Below the pieces are notes generated by a model. That model saw nothing but the letters and a program-made list of their open reading frames with translations, had not been told where the DNA came from and did no database searches. Shown one piece after another: positions 1 through 9,972 of a stretch of DNA of 64,000 nucleotides. How positions within the stretch are numbered: the first letter of the stretch is position 1; the number at the start of each line of letters is the position of its first letter. The position numbers were made by a program, and so were the translations under genes. The DNA is from DATGFB01 sp032160545 (GTDB taxonomy: Bacteria > Actinomycetota > Actinomycetes > Mycobacteriales > Jatrophihabitantaceae): the NCBI GenBank assembly GCA_032160545.1, contig JAVHVN010000001.1, positions 1 through 64,000 of the forward strand. The letters run 5' to 3'.

Positions 1-1
1 G

Positions 2-94
2 ATCGCCACCGTCGCCCTGTTCCTCGCCTCCGACGACTCCAGCTACGTCAACGGCCTGGAACTGGTCGCCGACGGCGGCACCACCGCCCTCTGA
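2..94 (+). CDS. SDR family oxidoreductase, C-terminal fragment
   Basis: Only the last 30 residues are inside the window; the gene begins upstream. They read as the C-terminus of a classical short-chain dehydrogenase/reductase, with FLASDDSSYVNG followed by a hydrophobic strand and GG before the stop at 92-94. That pattern (FLASD.S.YV.G) is the usual end of the Rossmann-fold core in this NAD(P)-dependent family. The substrate cannot be judged. The next gene on the same strand is also a dinucleotide-binding oxidoreductase 50 nt away, so the two may be co-transcribed. Confidence 0.8.
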   Translation: MATVALFLASDDSSYVNGLELVADGGTTAL

Positions 95-144
95 ACACGC
101 AGCCATCTCCAACAGCAGCCGTCCCCACCAGGAAGAGACCACTC

Positions 145-768
145 ATGAGCAGCATCACCCTCATCGGTACGGGCAACATGGCCCGCACCATCGGCACGCT
201 CGCGGTAGCGGGCGGCAACACCGTCGAGGTCATGGGCCGCGATCAGGCCAAGGCCGATGACCTGGCCAAGGCTCTGGGCGGCGACACCACGGCCGGCACA
301 TGGGGCACCGTCCCGGCCGGAGACATCGTCATCACGGCCCTGCTTTACGACGGTGTCGTGCCGGCCGTCGCCCGCTACGGGGACGCGCTCGCCGGCAAGG
401 TCATCGTCGACATCAGCAACCCCTTCAACGCCACGTTCGACGGACTCGCCCACAGCGAGGAGACCTCGATCGCGCAGGAAGTCTCCAAGGTGGCTCCGGC
501 CGGCGCCAGCGTGGTGAAGGCGTTCAACACCATCTTCCGTCAGGTCCTGGAGAAGGGCCGGCCCGATGTCTTCATCGCCGGCGACGACGCGCAGGCCAAG
601 GCGGCCGTGTCGGAATTCATCAGCAGTCTCGGGCTGCGTCCGCTGGACGTCGGCAGCTTGAAAATGGCGCACTGGCTGGAAGGCGCGGGCCTGGTCACGG
701 TCGGTCTCGCCGGCAACGGGGTCGGCCACTGGGACTTCGCCCTCGGCGTCAACGAACTAACGGGCTGA
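145..768 (+). CDS. NADP/F420-type dinucleotide-binding oxidoreductase
   Basis: The 207-residue protein opens with a Rossmann fingerprint, GTGNMA at residues 8-13, in the family of F420-dependent NADP oxidoreductase-like proteins (NAD-binding domain only, cytosolic). A beta strand ending in DISNPFN and a later segment VVKAFNT match the conserved core of this family, in which the enzyme passes hydride between NADP(H) and F420 or another acceptor. Which cofactor pair is used here is not visible. The ATG at 145 has an AGGAAGAG ribosome site at a good distance. It follows an SDR fragment on the same strand. Such small reductases often accompany SDR genes in actinobacterial accessory loci. Confidence 0.8.
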   Translation: MSSITLIGTGNMARTIGTLAVAGGNTVEVMGRDQAKADDLAKALGGDTTAGTWGTVPAGDIVITALLYDGVVPAVARYGDALAGKVIVDISNPFNATFDGLAHSEETSIAQEVSKVAPAGASVVKAFNTIFRQVLEKGRPDVFIAGDDAQAKAAVSEFISSLGLRPLDVGSLKMAHWLEGAGLVTVGLAGNGVGHWDFALGVNELTG

Positions 769-1083
769 GCCCTGCGGCCCCCCGAGCTGCCACATCTCGT
801 AGTTGCCGCATTCTGCCGTGATCGCAGCGGCCGCCTGAGCTGCGGCAAAGAAGTTGTCGACGACCGGTGGTCTGGCGCGCTTGCCAACGGATAGGGGCGA
901 AAGCCATCTCCGTGTCAGCGCTTTCGGCCTCTTCACGAGTGATCGGATCGCCGGTGGCAGGACGATCGATCGGACGCCCCTGAAGTTCGCGCCTCCGGCG
1001 CGGTGATACGCGCCAGGGCACGCGACCAGTGACAGGACGACTCGTGCATCACTTTTTCGTGCATCACTAGCCGGGCTGACACC
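769..1083. other. Non-coding stretch with possible gene remnant
   Basis: No convincing gene lies in these 315 bases. On the minus strand between about 769 and 870 there is an open reading stretch whose translation looks protein-like (it includes the residues AECGNYEMWQLGG), but it runs on antisense into the next gene and has no start of its own. It may be the C-terminus of a decayed gene. The right end holds a 12-bp direct repeat described separately. Confidence 0.3.
1042..1068. repeat. 12-bp direct repeat upstream of yyaL
   Basis: TCGTGCATCACT occurs at 1042-1053 and again at 1057-1068, exactly 15 nt apart and 15 nt before the ATG at 1084. Tandem spacing of about one and a half helical turns just before a start codon could be an operator, or could come from a simple slippage duplication. 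No binding protein can be named. Confidence 0.4.
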
Positions 1084-3096
<2,013 letters not shown>

Positions 3097-3099
3097 CGA

Positions 3100-3717
3100 T
3101 CACAGCTGCGGGCCTTCCTTGCGCAGCTTGTCGACCTCTGACATCGCCGCACGCAGCCCGGCGAGCCACTCGTCGGTGTGCTCACCGACGAGCGTCACGC
3201 ACCAGGCCAGCGCGTCGGACCGCGAGCGTGCGACACCCGCGTCGACGAGGGTGTCGAGCACGCGGCGTTCGTCCTGTCGCAGTCGCGTCATGACCGGGAC
3301 GGCGAGGTGGGTGAAGATCTGCCGGGTGTCGCCGATGCCGGCGCCCCAGGCAACCTTGCGGCCGTAGCGCGCCTCCGCCTCGTCGGCAATCTGCATGCGC
3401 TGCTCGCGGGTTTCTTCGCGGAAGCGGCCGATGCGCCCGAGTGCCGCCGCGCGGCGGGCGTCGTCGTCGGCATCCGCCGCAGTCTCGGGCGCCGCGAGAT
3501 CGCCGATCACGGTGATCTCCTCGCGGTCGACGGACACCGACGGAGTGCCGGTGAACCAACCCTCGGGCAGCCGGCCTGCGAACCAGGCGGCGGCGTCCTC
3601 GGCAGGCGGGAGGTCGGCCTGCTGCCAGCCGCCAGGCCGGCCGAAGCCCCGCCCCCCGCCTCGCGCGCGGTGTCCGTGGCCGCCGGAGCGGTCGCGACTG
3701 GGTTCGTCGTTCTTCAT
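3100..3717 (-). CDS. Conserved actinobacterial protein with RHH-like C-terminal segment
   Basis: I do not recognise a named family. The predicted 205-residue protein has a basic, Gly/Arg-rich N-terminus (about residues 5-30), an acidic middle with a run rich in Asp and Ala, and a C-terminal helical part containing ARSRSDALAWCV. That last motif resembles the ribbon-helix-helix or antitoxin-like pattern in which a short strand precedes S-R-S-x-A-L. I chose the ATG at 3717, three codons inside the longest frame, because AAGGAG at 3727-3732 sits 9 nt before it but directly abuts the alternative ATG at 3726. An AT-rich repeated motif lies just upstream and could be bound by this protein. Function is unproven; autoregulation is inference. 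Confidence 0.7.
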   Translation of the reverse strand: MKNDEPSRDRSGGHGHRARGGGRGFGRPGGWQQADLPPAEDAAAWFAGRLPEGWFTGTPSVSVDREEITVIGDLAAPETAADADDDARRAAALGRIGRFREETREQRMQIADEAEARYGRKVAWGAGIGDTRQIFTHLAVPVMTRLRQDERRVLDTLVDAGVARSRSDALAWCVTLVGEHTDEWLAGLRAAMSEVDKLRKEGPQL

Positions 3718-3743
3718 AGTTACCATCTCCTTGCGTTGCAGTG

Positions 3744-3757
3744 ATTACAACATTACA
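3744..3757 (-). promoter_or_regulatory. Candidate operator/promoter: TGTAAT direct repeat
   Basis: Read on the minus strand, TGTAATGT TGTAATCA forms two 6-bp copies 8 nt apart. It is an AT-rich island in otherwise GC-rich DNA, 27-40 nt upstream of the start at 3717. The TAATNT-like steps could serve as a -10 region, and the repetition suggests an operator. No other gene is positioned to use it. Confidence 0.4.
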
Positions 3758-3889
3758 TCGCATTTCCAGTCGCGCGCGATCGGGTTTTGCCGAAGGCGAA
3801 CAGCGGGATGGGGTAGCGGCCGGCGGGGCGAAGCTCACGCCGCCGTGGCCACCGGAGAAGTGAGACCGGGCTCGGCGGGCTGCCGGGAC

Positions 3890-4588
3890 TCAGCGGAAGA
3901 CGGCCAGCCAGATGGCGACGTAGTGGCAGATCGCCGCGACCAGGGTGCAGACGTGGAACACCTCGTGAAACCCGAGCACGCCGGGTAGAGGGTTCGGCCG
4001 CTTGAGCCCGTAGACGATGCCGCCGACGGTGTAGAACACGCCCCCGGCGGCGATGAGAACGAGCGCAGCGACCCCGGCGTTGCGCAGGAGTTCGGGCATC
4101 ACGAACACGGCGACCCAGCCGAGCGCGATGTAGCACGGGACCGACAGCCAGGTCGGCGCCGACGGCCAGGTCGACTTCAGCACGACGCCGATGACGGCGC
4201 CGGCCCAGACGACGGTCAGCACGACCGACGCCGACCCGCGCGGCAGAGTGAGCACGGCGATCGGGGTGTAGGTGCCGGCGATGAACACGAAGATCATCGA
4301 GTGGTCGAGGCGCTTCATGACTGCGCGGGCGCGGGTGCCCCAGTCGATGCGGTGGTACAGCGCTGACGTCCCGAACAGCAAGGTCACCGTGGCCGCATAG
4401 ATCGCCGTGGTGGTTCCTGCCGATTCGCCGCGCAGTGCCGCCGCAACCCCCACCAGCGTCGCGCCCGAGACGATCGACACCGCAGCGGCGTACGCGTGCA
4501 GCCACCCGCGCAGCCGCGGTTTGAACTCCGTGACTGCGGTGACCAGCGCCGTCGCCGCTGTGACGTCGGCGTGCGCTGGCTCCGTCAT
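3890..4588 (-). CDS. trhA: PAQR / hemolysin III family membrane protein
   Basis: The 232-residue protein has about seven hydrophobic helices and the family hallmarks SALYHR after the second helix, a KRLDHSMIF motif in the third, and GFHEVFHVCTLVAAICHY near the end. The conserved Ser, His and Asp residues of these motifs form a metal site in PAQR receptors. Bacterial members (TrhA, YqfA) are inner-membrane proteins linked to membrane lipid homeostasis; haemolysis is not a general property. It is divergent from the isoprenyl synthase gene at 4665, as in mycobacteria. The ATG at 4588 has TAATCT 7 nt upstream and no Shine-Dalgarno site, consistent with a leaderless mRNA. Confidence 0.92.
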   Translation of the reverse strand: MTEPAHADVTAATALVTAVTEFKPRLRGWLHAYAAAVSIVSGATLVGVAAALRGESAGTTTAIYAATVTLLFGTSALYHRIDWGTRARAVMKRLDHSMIFVFIAGTYTPIAVLTLPRGSASVVLTVVWAGAVIGVVLKSTWPSAPTWLSVPCYIALGWVAVFVMPELLRNAGVAALVLIAAGGVFYTVGGIVYGLKRPNPLPGVLGFHEVFHVCTLVAAICHYVAIWLAVFR

Positions 4589-4595
4589 CGTCCTG

Positions 4596-4601
4596 AGATT
4601 A
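4596..4601 (-). promoter_or_regulatory. -10 element for leaderless trhA mRNA
   Basis: TAATCT on the minus strand ends 7 nt before the ATG at 4588, which places the start of transcription at or next to the start codon. No -35 box is obvious. Confidence 0.5.
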
Positions 4602-4652
4602 CTGCCGCGGAGGTCCGTCGCGGGCCCGGTCCTCAGTCCGGACGTAAGGGGA

Positions 4653-4658
4653 TAGGTT
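4653..4658 (+). promoter_or_regulatory. -10 element for leaderless isoprenyl synthase mRNA
   Basis: TAGGTT is followed by exactly 6 nt and then the GTG at 4665, the usual actinobacterial leaderless geometry. No ribosome-binding site lies between them. It diverges from the trhA element about 52 nt away. Confidence 0.55.
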
Positions 4659-4664
4659 GGCCTC

Positions 4665-5432
4665 GTGGGCTTGCGTGAGGCCGTTTACGCCGTGTACGAA
4701 CGGCGACTGCGCGCACATCTGGAGGGTCTGCCCATCCCGCGGCACGTCGCCATCATGATCGACGGCAACCGGCGCTGGGCCCGCGCCGCGGGGTTCGACG
4801 ACGTCAGCCAGGGCCACGTCGTGGGCGCGCGGCACATCGCCGACCTGCTCGACTGGTGCACCGAGGCCGGCGTGCGGCATGTCACCGTCTGGCTGCTCTC
4901 GACTGACAACCTGCGCCGGCCGGCCGACGAGCTCGAGCCGTTGCTGCGCATCATCGCGGGCGTCGTCGACGAGCTGTCGGCCGAGGGCAAGCCGTGGCGG
5001 GTGCGCGCAGTGGGCGCGCTGGACCTGCTGCCGCAGGACACTGCCGAGGCGCTCAAGGCGGCCGAGGAGCGCACGTCCGGACGCCACGGCCTCACCGTCA
5101 ACGTCGCCGTCGGCTACGGCGGCAGGCGAGAGATCGCCGACGCCGTCCGCTCGCTGCTGCAGGAGCACGCCGCGGTGGGCACGTCGCTGGACGAACTCGC
5201 CGAGACGCTCGACGTCGACCACATCGCCGAGCATCTGTACACCAAGGGCCAGCCCGATCCCGACCTGGTGATCAGGACGTCCGGCGAGCAGCGGCTCGGC
5301 GGGTTCCTGCTCTGGCAGTCGGTGCATTCCGAGTTCTACTTCTGCGATGCGCTCTGGCCGGATTTCCGCAAGATCGACTTCCTGCGGGCGCTGCGTGACT
5401 TCGGCACCCGGCAACGCCGCTTCGGCGGATGA
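4665..5432 (+). CDS. Isoprenyl transferase (cis-prenyltransferase, Rv1086-like)
   Basis: The 255-residue cytosolic or membrane-peripheral enzyme belongs to the UppS family that condenses isopentenyl diphosphate in cis onto allylic diphosphates. The catalytic Asp is at residue 33 in MIDGNRRWAR, and VWLLSTDNLRR and the substrate motif RTSGE are present, with FLLWQ just after. Its neighbour, a PAQR gene in divergent orientation, matches the mycobacterial pair Rv1085c-Rv1086, where the product is short Z,E-farnesyl diphosphate. By that comparison it probably feeds decaprenyl phosphate synthesis rather than being the long-chain UppS itself. The GTG start is supported by a -10 box 6 nt upstream. 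The stop overlaps the next start by ATGA. Confidence 0.88.
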   Translation: MGLREAVYAVYERRLRAHLEGLPIPRHVAIMIDGNRRWARAAGFDDVSQGHVVGARHIADLLDWCTEAGVRHVTVWLLSTDNLRRPADELEPLLRIIAGVVDELSAEGKPWRVRAVGALDLLPQDTAEALKAAEERTSGRHGLTVNVAVGYGGRREIADAVRSLLQEHAAVGTSLDELAETLDVDHIAEHLYTKGQPDPDLVIRTSGEQRLGGFLLWQSVHSEFYFCDALWPDFRKIDFLRALRDFGTRQRRFGG

Positions 5433-6259
5433 CAGCGACCGGATTCGGCCCGCTGGTCGACGCCGACTGGCTGGAGGCGCACCTGGCTGAGGTCCGCGTC
5501 GTCGACGTGCGCTGGTACCTCGGCGGCCCGCCGGGACGCCAGGCGTACGACGAGGGGCACATCCCTGGCGCGGTCTTTCTCGACGTCGACACCGACCTGT
5601 CCGCGCCCGCGTCGGTGGCGGACGGCCGCCACCCGCTGCCCACGCCGGAGGCGTTCGCGCTCGCTCTGGGCCGGGTCGGCATCGCAGCGGGGGAGCAGGT
5701 GGTTGCCTACGACGACCGCGGCGGCTCGACGGCCGCACGGTTGTGGTGGCTGCTTCACGCGCTGGGCGAGCCGGTCGCCGTTCTCGACGGCGGCCTGCCG
5801 GCGTGGCCCGGCCCGGTCAGCACCGACGAGCCGCAGTACCGCCGCGTCGTTCGCGAGCCGCGGCCGTGGCCCGCAGCCTCGTTCGTCGGCGCCGACACCG
5901 TGGCGGGCCGCGTGGCACACGCCGCCGCGACCGTGCTGGACGCGCGCTCCGCCGAGCGCTATGCCCAGGGCGACCCGGCCGTCGACCCGCGGCCCGGGCA
6001 CGTCCCCGGTTCGGTCAGCGCGCCGTGGGGGGACAACCTCGACCCCGCGACCGGGCTCTTCCTTCCTCCCGACGAGTTGCGCGAGCGGTTCGCAGCGCTC
6101 GGCGCCACCGGGCCGGTGATCGCCTACTGCGGCTCGGGCGTCACCGCCTGCCACGATCTGCTCGCCCTGACGCTGGCGGGCGCCGACGGCCTGGCGCTGT
6201 ACGCGGGATCGTGGTCCCAATGGGCCAACGACCCCGCTCGTCCCGTCGAGACCGGCTGA
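5429..6259 (+). CDS. Sulfurtransferase with tandem rhodanese domains
   Basis: The 276-residue protein has two rhodanese modules. The N-terminal one (to about residue 125) is the inactive structural copy. The C-terminal one carries the active Cys at residue 234 in CGSGVTA. That loop, with Gly-Ser-Gly-Val-Thr-Ala, is typical of 3-mercaptopyruvate sulfurtransferases rather than thiosulfate-specific rhodaneses. DARSAERY before the second module is also a family signature. It moves sulfane sulfur to thiols or cyanide in the cytosol. Its ATG overlaps the upstream stop by ATGA, so it is translated together with the isoprenyl transferase, although no metabolic link is evident. Confidence 0.9.
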   Translation: MTATGFGPLVDADWLEAHLAEVRVVDVRWYLGGPPGRQAYDEGHIPGAVFLDVDTDLSAPASVADGRHPLPTPEAFALALGRVGIAAGEQVVAYDDRGGSTAARLWWLLHALGEPVAVLDGGLPAWPGPVSTDEPQYRRVVREPRPWPAASFVGADTVAGRVAHAAATVLDARSAERYAQGDPAVDPRPGHVPGSVSAPWGDNLDPATGLFLPPDELRERFAALGATGPVIAYCGSGVTACHDLLALTLAGADGLALYAGSWSQWANDPARPVETG

Positions 6260-6539
6260 GCTTTGCTGCCCGTCCCGCGTCGCCGAGAGTTTTCCCGCCC
6301 GTAACCCGCGGGCTGGCGCGCCTCACGTTGCCGACGCCATGGCGGACGTACCGTCCGACTCGGCGGGCCGGCCGACCCGGTTCGCCCGGGAGGTCCCGAC
6401 CGGTGGTGCAGACCAGCGAGGGGGACCGGATCGTCCCCGCCGTGCTGGCTGACCCCGCTGCCGGCCGAGGCGTCCGGATCCCCACCAGCGCGGCGCAGCC
6501 TCGTGCGTGCCGCGCGACGATTCCCGCTGGGAGTGCCAC

Positions 6540-7895
6540 GTGACTGTTGCCGCTGTCGAGGCCGTGCAGCCTGCCGATGAGCATGGCGTGCGGACCTTCG
6601 TGCTCGACACCTCGGTGTTGCTGTCCGACCCGGGGGCGCTCGGCCGCTTCGCCGAGCACGAGGTGGTTCTGCCGCTGGTCATCATCAGCGAGCTCGAGGG
6701 CAAGCGGCACCACCCCGAACTCGGCTGGTTCGCACGGCAGACGCTGCGCGTCCTGGACGAGCTGCGCATCAAGCACGGGCGCCTCGACGCACCGATCCCG
6801 ATCGGCGACCAGGGCGGCACGCTGCACGTCGAACTCAACCACTCCGACCTCTCGTCGCTGCCCGCCGGCTTCCGGGTGGACAGCAACGACTCGCGGATCC
6901 TCGCCGTCGCGCTGAACCTCGCCGCCGAAGGTCGGGACGTCACGCTGGTCACGAAGGACATGCCGCTGCGGGTCAAGGCGGCGTCCGTCGGGCTTCCTGC
7001 CGACGAGTACCGCATGCATCCGGTCGCGGACTCGAACGGCTGGACAGGCATGGTCGAGGTCGACGTCGCGGGCGGGACGGTCGACGCGATCTACGACGGC
7101 GAGCCGGTAGAGCTGGTGACCCATCCCGACTTCGCGTCCGTCGTGGACCTGCCGTGCCACACCGGGCTGGTGCTGCACTCGGCGAAGGGCTCGGCGCTCG
7201 CACGCATCACGCCCGACAAGCAGGTGCGGCTCGTCCGCGGAGACCGCGAGGCGTTCGGCCTGCACGGTCGCTCTGCCGAGCAGCGGGTTGCGCTCGAGCT
7301 CCTGCTCGACCCTGAGGTCGGCATCGTGTCGCTCGGTGGCCGGGCCGGAACCGGCAAGTCCGCGCTCGCGCTGTGCGCGGGTCTCGAGGCGGTTCTCGAG
7401 CGGCGGGCGCACAAGCGCGTCGTCGTGTTCCGTCCCCTGTACGCGGTGGGCGGGCAGGACCTCGGCTACCTGCCCGGCAACGAGAACGAGAAGATGTCGC
7501 CCTGGGCACAGGCGGTCTTCGACACGCTCGGTGCGCTGGTGTCGTCGGACGTGATGGACGAGGTCATGGACCGCGGCATGCTCGAGGTGATGCCGCTCAC
7601 CCACATCCGCGGTCGTTCGCTGCACGACTCGTTCGTGATCGTCGACGAGGCGCAGTCGCTCGAGCGCAACGTCCTGCTGACGGTGCTGTCGCGCATCGGC
7701 TCGGGGTCGCGTGTCGTGCTCACCCACGACGTCGCGCAGCGGGACAACCTGCGCGTGGGGCGCCACGACGGCATCGCCGCGGTGATCGAGGCGCTGCGGG
7801 GCCACCCCCTGTTCGCGCACGTCACGCTGACCCGATCCGAGCGTTCCCCGATCGCCGCGTTGGTCACCGAGATGCTCGAGGACCTGCCGCTGTAG
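6540..7895 (+). CDS. phoH2: PIN-PhoH fusion ATPase/ribonuclease
   Basis: This 451-residue protein joins an N-terminal PIN nuclease domain (acidic start FVLDTSVLLSD, later an SNDSRILAVA segment with catalytic Asp) to a C-terminal PhoH ATPase. The ATPase has Walker A GGRAGTGKSAL near residue 267 and Walker B FVIVDEAQSL. Proteins of this PhoH2 layout unwind and cut RNA in actinobacteria. I use the GTG at 6540, not the upstream ATG at 6507, because GGGAG at 6529-6533 lies 6 nt before it and the PIN domain begins soon after. About 280 nt of apparently empty sequence precede it. It stands alone in its transcription unit. Confidence 0.92.
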   Translation: MTVAAVEAVQPADEHGVRTFVLDTSVLLSDPGALGRFAEHEVVLPLVIISELEGKRHHPELGWFARQTLRVLDELRIKHGRLDAPIPIGDQGGTLHVELNHSDLSSLPAGFRVDSNDSRILAVALNLAAEGRDVTLVTKDMPLRVKAASVGLPADEYRMHPVADSNGWTGMVEVDVAGGTVDAIYDGEPVELVTHPDFASVVDLPCHTGLVLHSAKGSALARITPDKQVRLVRGDREAFGLHGRSAEQRVALELLLDPEVGIVSLGGRAGTGKSALALCAGLEAVLERRAHKRVVVFRPLYAVGGQDLGYLPGNENEKMSPWAQAVFDTLGALVSSDVMDEVMDRGMLEVMPLTHIRGRSLHDSFVIVDEAQSLERNVLLTVLSRIGSGSRVVLTHDVAQRDNLRVGRHDGIAAVIEALRGHPLFAHVTLTRSERSPIAALVTEMLEDLPL

Positions 7896-8057
7896 GCGGT
7901 GTGACCGTCAGTCGCTGCGTCCGGTCAGCGCTATCGAGTCCCTGCTGTTGCCCGCGATGCTCGCCAGGGCCGTGCGGCGACTGAAAGCGAGGGCGACCGA
8001 TGATGTCGAGCTGGGCCCAGGGACGACGATTCGCCGCGGCGCGACCCGGGGCCCGGC

Positions 8058-8591
8058 ATGATTGCGCACATGAGCGCTCCGTACAGACGCAGTGAGATCG
8101 AGGCTGCGTTCTCGCACTATCAACAAGTCGTGGCCGAGATCGCGCTGTCGCGAGACTGGTCGCGCTTCGCCGAACTGTTCACTCCGGATGCGACCTACAT
8201 CGAGCACGCCTACGGCAGCTTCCGCGGTCGCGACGAGATCCGGGCGTGGGTGGTGCGGACGATGACGAGCTTCCCCGGCTCGTCGATGGTCTCGTTCCCG
8301 CCGCGGTGGTCCGTGATCGACGAGGAGCGCGGATGGGTGGTGTGCGAGATCCGCAACATCATGGCCGATCCCGGAGACGGCAGTGTGCACGAGGAACCCA
8401 ACATCACCGTGCTTCGCTACGCAGGCGACGGGCTGTTCGCCAACGAGGAGGACGTGTACAACCCGATGCGCTACCTGCCGATGGTGCGTGGCTGGGCCGA
8501 GGTCGCACTCGCACACGACCGGCTGCCGGAGAACGCCCACCGGTGGATGGACGCGTACGCGCCCGGGTGGGGCGCCACCGCCCGTCAGTGA
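8058..8591 (+). CDS. SnoaL/NTF2-like fold protein
   Basis: The 177-residue protein has the pattern of the NTF2-like superfamily: an amphipathic first helix, then RFAELFTPDATYIEH, which matches the conserved FxxDAxxxxP/E turn, then FRGRDEIRAW and a curved sheet. Such proteins are small cone-shaped isomerases, dehydratases or ligand carriers, and no catalytic residue set can be assigned with confidence. Two in-frame ATGs exist, at 8058 and 8070, neither with a clear ribosome site; the second lies right before the domain. It is not overlapping its neighbours, PhoH and BioY. Confidence 0.75.
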   Translation: MIAHMSAPYRRSEIEAAFSHYQQVVAEIALSRDWSRFAELFTPDATYIEHAYGSFRGRDEIRAWVVRTMTSFPGSSMVSFPPRWSVIDEERGWVVCEIRNIMADPGDGSVHEEPNITVLRYAGDGLFANEEDVYNPMRYLPMVRGWAEVALAHDRLPENAHRWMDAYAPGWGATARQ

Positions 8592-8695
8592 CGATCACCT
8601 CACCTCGGTCGCAACCGACGAGCGGCGCGCGACGCGCCGATAGGTTCACGGGACGCGTGCGTGACCATGTGCGCCCATCCCGCGAAGGAGATCCG

Positions 8696-9274
8696 ATGAC
8701 GACCGCCGCCCTTGCCCACCGCCGTCTCGTGCTGGCCGACCTGGTGCCGGGTGCGCTCGTCCGCGACGCCGCGCTCGTCCTCGGTGGCGCCGGGCTGACC
8801 GGCGTCGCGGCGCAGGTGTCGCTGCACACGCCGTGGTCGCCGGTGCCGTTCACGCTGCAGACGCTGGCGGTGCTTGTCGTCGGTGCGGCGCTCGGGAGCC
8901 TGCGCGGCGTCCTGTCGATGCTCGTCTACCTACTCGCGGGCGCGGCAGGCGTGCCTTGGTATGCGAATCACGCGCACGGCTGGGGCGGCCCCTCCTTCGG
9001 CTACATCGTCGGTTTCGTCGTCGCCGCGGGTGTGGTCGGTTTCCTCGCGAAGCGGGGCGCCGACCGGCACGTCGTCAGCACGGTGGTGCTGATGATGCTC
9101 GGGACGCTGATCGTCTATGTGATCGGCACGGCGTGGCTGGCGGCCGACCTCGACCTCTCGACGGCCACGGCGATCAGGCTCGGTGTGCGGCCGTTCCTCG
9201 CGACGGACGCGATCAAGATCGGCATCGCCGCACTCGGCTTCCCGGCAGCGTGGCGGCTGGCCCGGCGCGGCTGA
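8696..9274 (+). CDS. bioY: Biotin transporter BioY
   Basis: The 192-residue membrane protein contains the S-component signature PWSPVPFTLQTLAVLVVGAAL and LAGAAGVPWY, with about six hydrophobic helices. BioY binds biotin and works alone or with an ECF energising module (BioMN); no bioM or bioN is visible in the window. The ATG at 8696 is chosen over a much longer upstream frame because AAGGAG at 8685-8690 is ideally placed and the family starts here. Regulation is probably by a BirA or BioQ-type repressor, but no operator was recognised in the 104-nt gap upstream. Confidence 0.93.
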   Translation: MTTAALAHRRLVLADLVPGALVRDAALVLGGAGLTGVAAQVSLHTPWSPVPFTLQTLAVLVVGAALGSLRGVLSMLVYLLAGAAGVPWYANHAHGWGGPSFGYIVGFVVAAGVVGFLAKRGADRHVVSTVVLMMLGTLIVYVIGTAWLAADLDLSTATAIRLGVRPFLATDAIKIGIAALGFPAAWRLARRG

Positions 9275-9283
9275 TCACGGCGG

Positions 9284-9904
9284 TCAGTCCCGGATCTCGA
9301 GGCCCAGTGCGGTCGCGATCGTCAGCGCCTGCACCGGGTCGATGATGGCGCCGCTCAGGCTCGTCGCCCACGGGTCGATCGAGGTGAGGTTCGAGCCGCG
9401 CAGATCGCAGCGCTCGAGGTTGGCGCGCGCGAGCATCGCACCCGACAGGTCGACCGAAGCGAAGGTGGCTCCCTCGCACCGCGCCCCGGTGAGGTCCGCC
9501 TCGCGCATACGCACGTCGGTGAACGACGCCGTGCGCAGATCCGCTCCGGCCAGGCCGGTGTAGGACCAGTCGCCACCGCGCACCGTGAGCCGCTCGAGCG
9601 CGCACCGGTCGAACCTGGCGCCGAGGAACTTGCACTCGACGAACGCCGTGTCGAAGAACCGGCAGTCGCTGAACGTGCAGTTCGCGAACGACGCGGCGGT
9701 GTGCGACGAGACGGTGAACCGGACCTGGCGGAACGTGCAGTCCACGAAGCTGAGCCCGGCCGTCGACGAGGTCTCGCTCAGGTCGACGTCGACGAACGCG
9801 GTGTCTGCGAAGACGCGACCGGTGAGGTCCTCGCCGTACCAGTCCGCACCGCGGATGCGTTCGGTCGGATGCGGTCCCGCATGCCCGTGCAGTCGGTCGG
9901 CCAC
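9284..9904 (-). CDS. Pentapeptide-repeat protein
   Basis: Of the 206 residues, about 30 to 180 are built from A(D/N)LxX-type five-residue repeats, for example ADLRTASF, ADLTGARCEGATF and ANLERCDLRGSNL, forming a right-handed quadrilateral beta helix. The C-terminal helix ending ATALGLEIRD is shared with the MfpA/Qnr group, which mimics DNA and binds gyrase. Gyrase protection is thus possible but not shown by sequence alone. There is no signal peptide. The GTG start at 9904 is supported by a leaderless -10 element. Its 3' end is 10 nt from bioY in convergent orientation. Confidence 0.88.
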   Translation of the reverse strand: MADRLHGHAGPHPTERIRGADWYGEDLTGRVFADTAFVDVDLSETSSTAGLSFVDCTFRQVRFTVSSHTAASFANCTFSDCRFFDTAFVECKFLGARFDRCALERLTVRGGDWSYTGLAGADLRTASFTDVRMREADLTGARCEGATFASVDLSGAMLARANLERCDLRGSNLTSIDPWATSLSGAIIDPVQALTIATALGLEIRD

Positions 9905-9910
9905 CCGGCC

Positions 9911-9916
9911 AACCTA
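9911..9916 (-). promoter_or_regulatory. -10 element for leaderless pentapeptide-repeat gene
   Basis: TAGGTT on the minus strand is followed by 6 nt and the GTG at 9904. It lies in the 68-nt gap downstream of fumC, so this gene can be expressed separately from fumC. Confidence 0.5.
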
Positions 9917-9972
9917 GCCGAGGAGCGCGCGCACACCTGCCGTGCCGTCAGGACCGCCCTCGGCGATGCTGG

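Noticed and set aside
769..870. Protein-like minus-strand stretch (AECGNYEMWQLGG)
   Set aside because: Looks like a C-terminus but has no start, and its frame continues antisense into yyaL. Not enough to call a gene; noted as possible remnant.
6260..6539. Small gene in the 280-nt gap before phoH
   Set aside because: A short ATG frame (from 6340) has no ribosome site and shadow-like composition.
6141..7820. 559-residue frame on the minus strand opposite phoH
   Set aside because: It is antisense to a clear PIN-PhoH protein and has the arginine, glutamine and histidine-rich composition of a shadow frame in GC-rich DNA.
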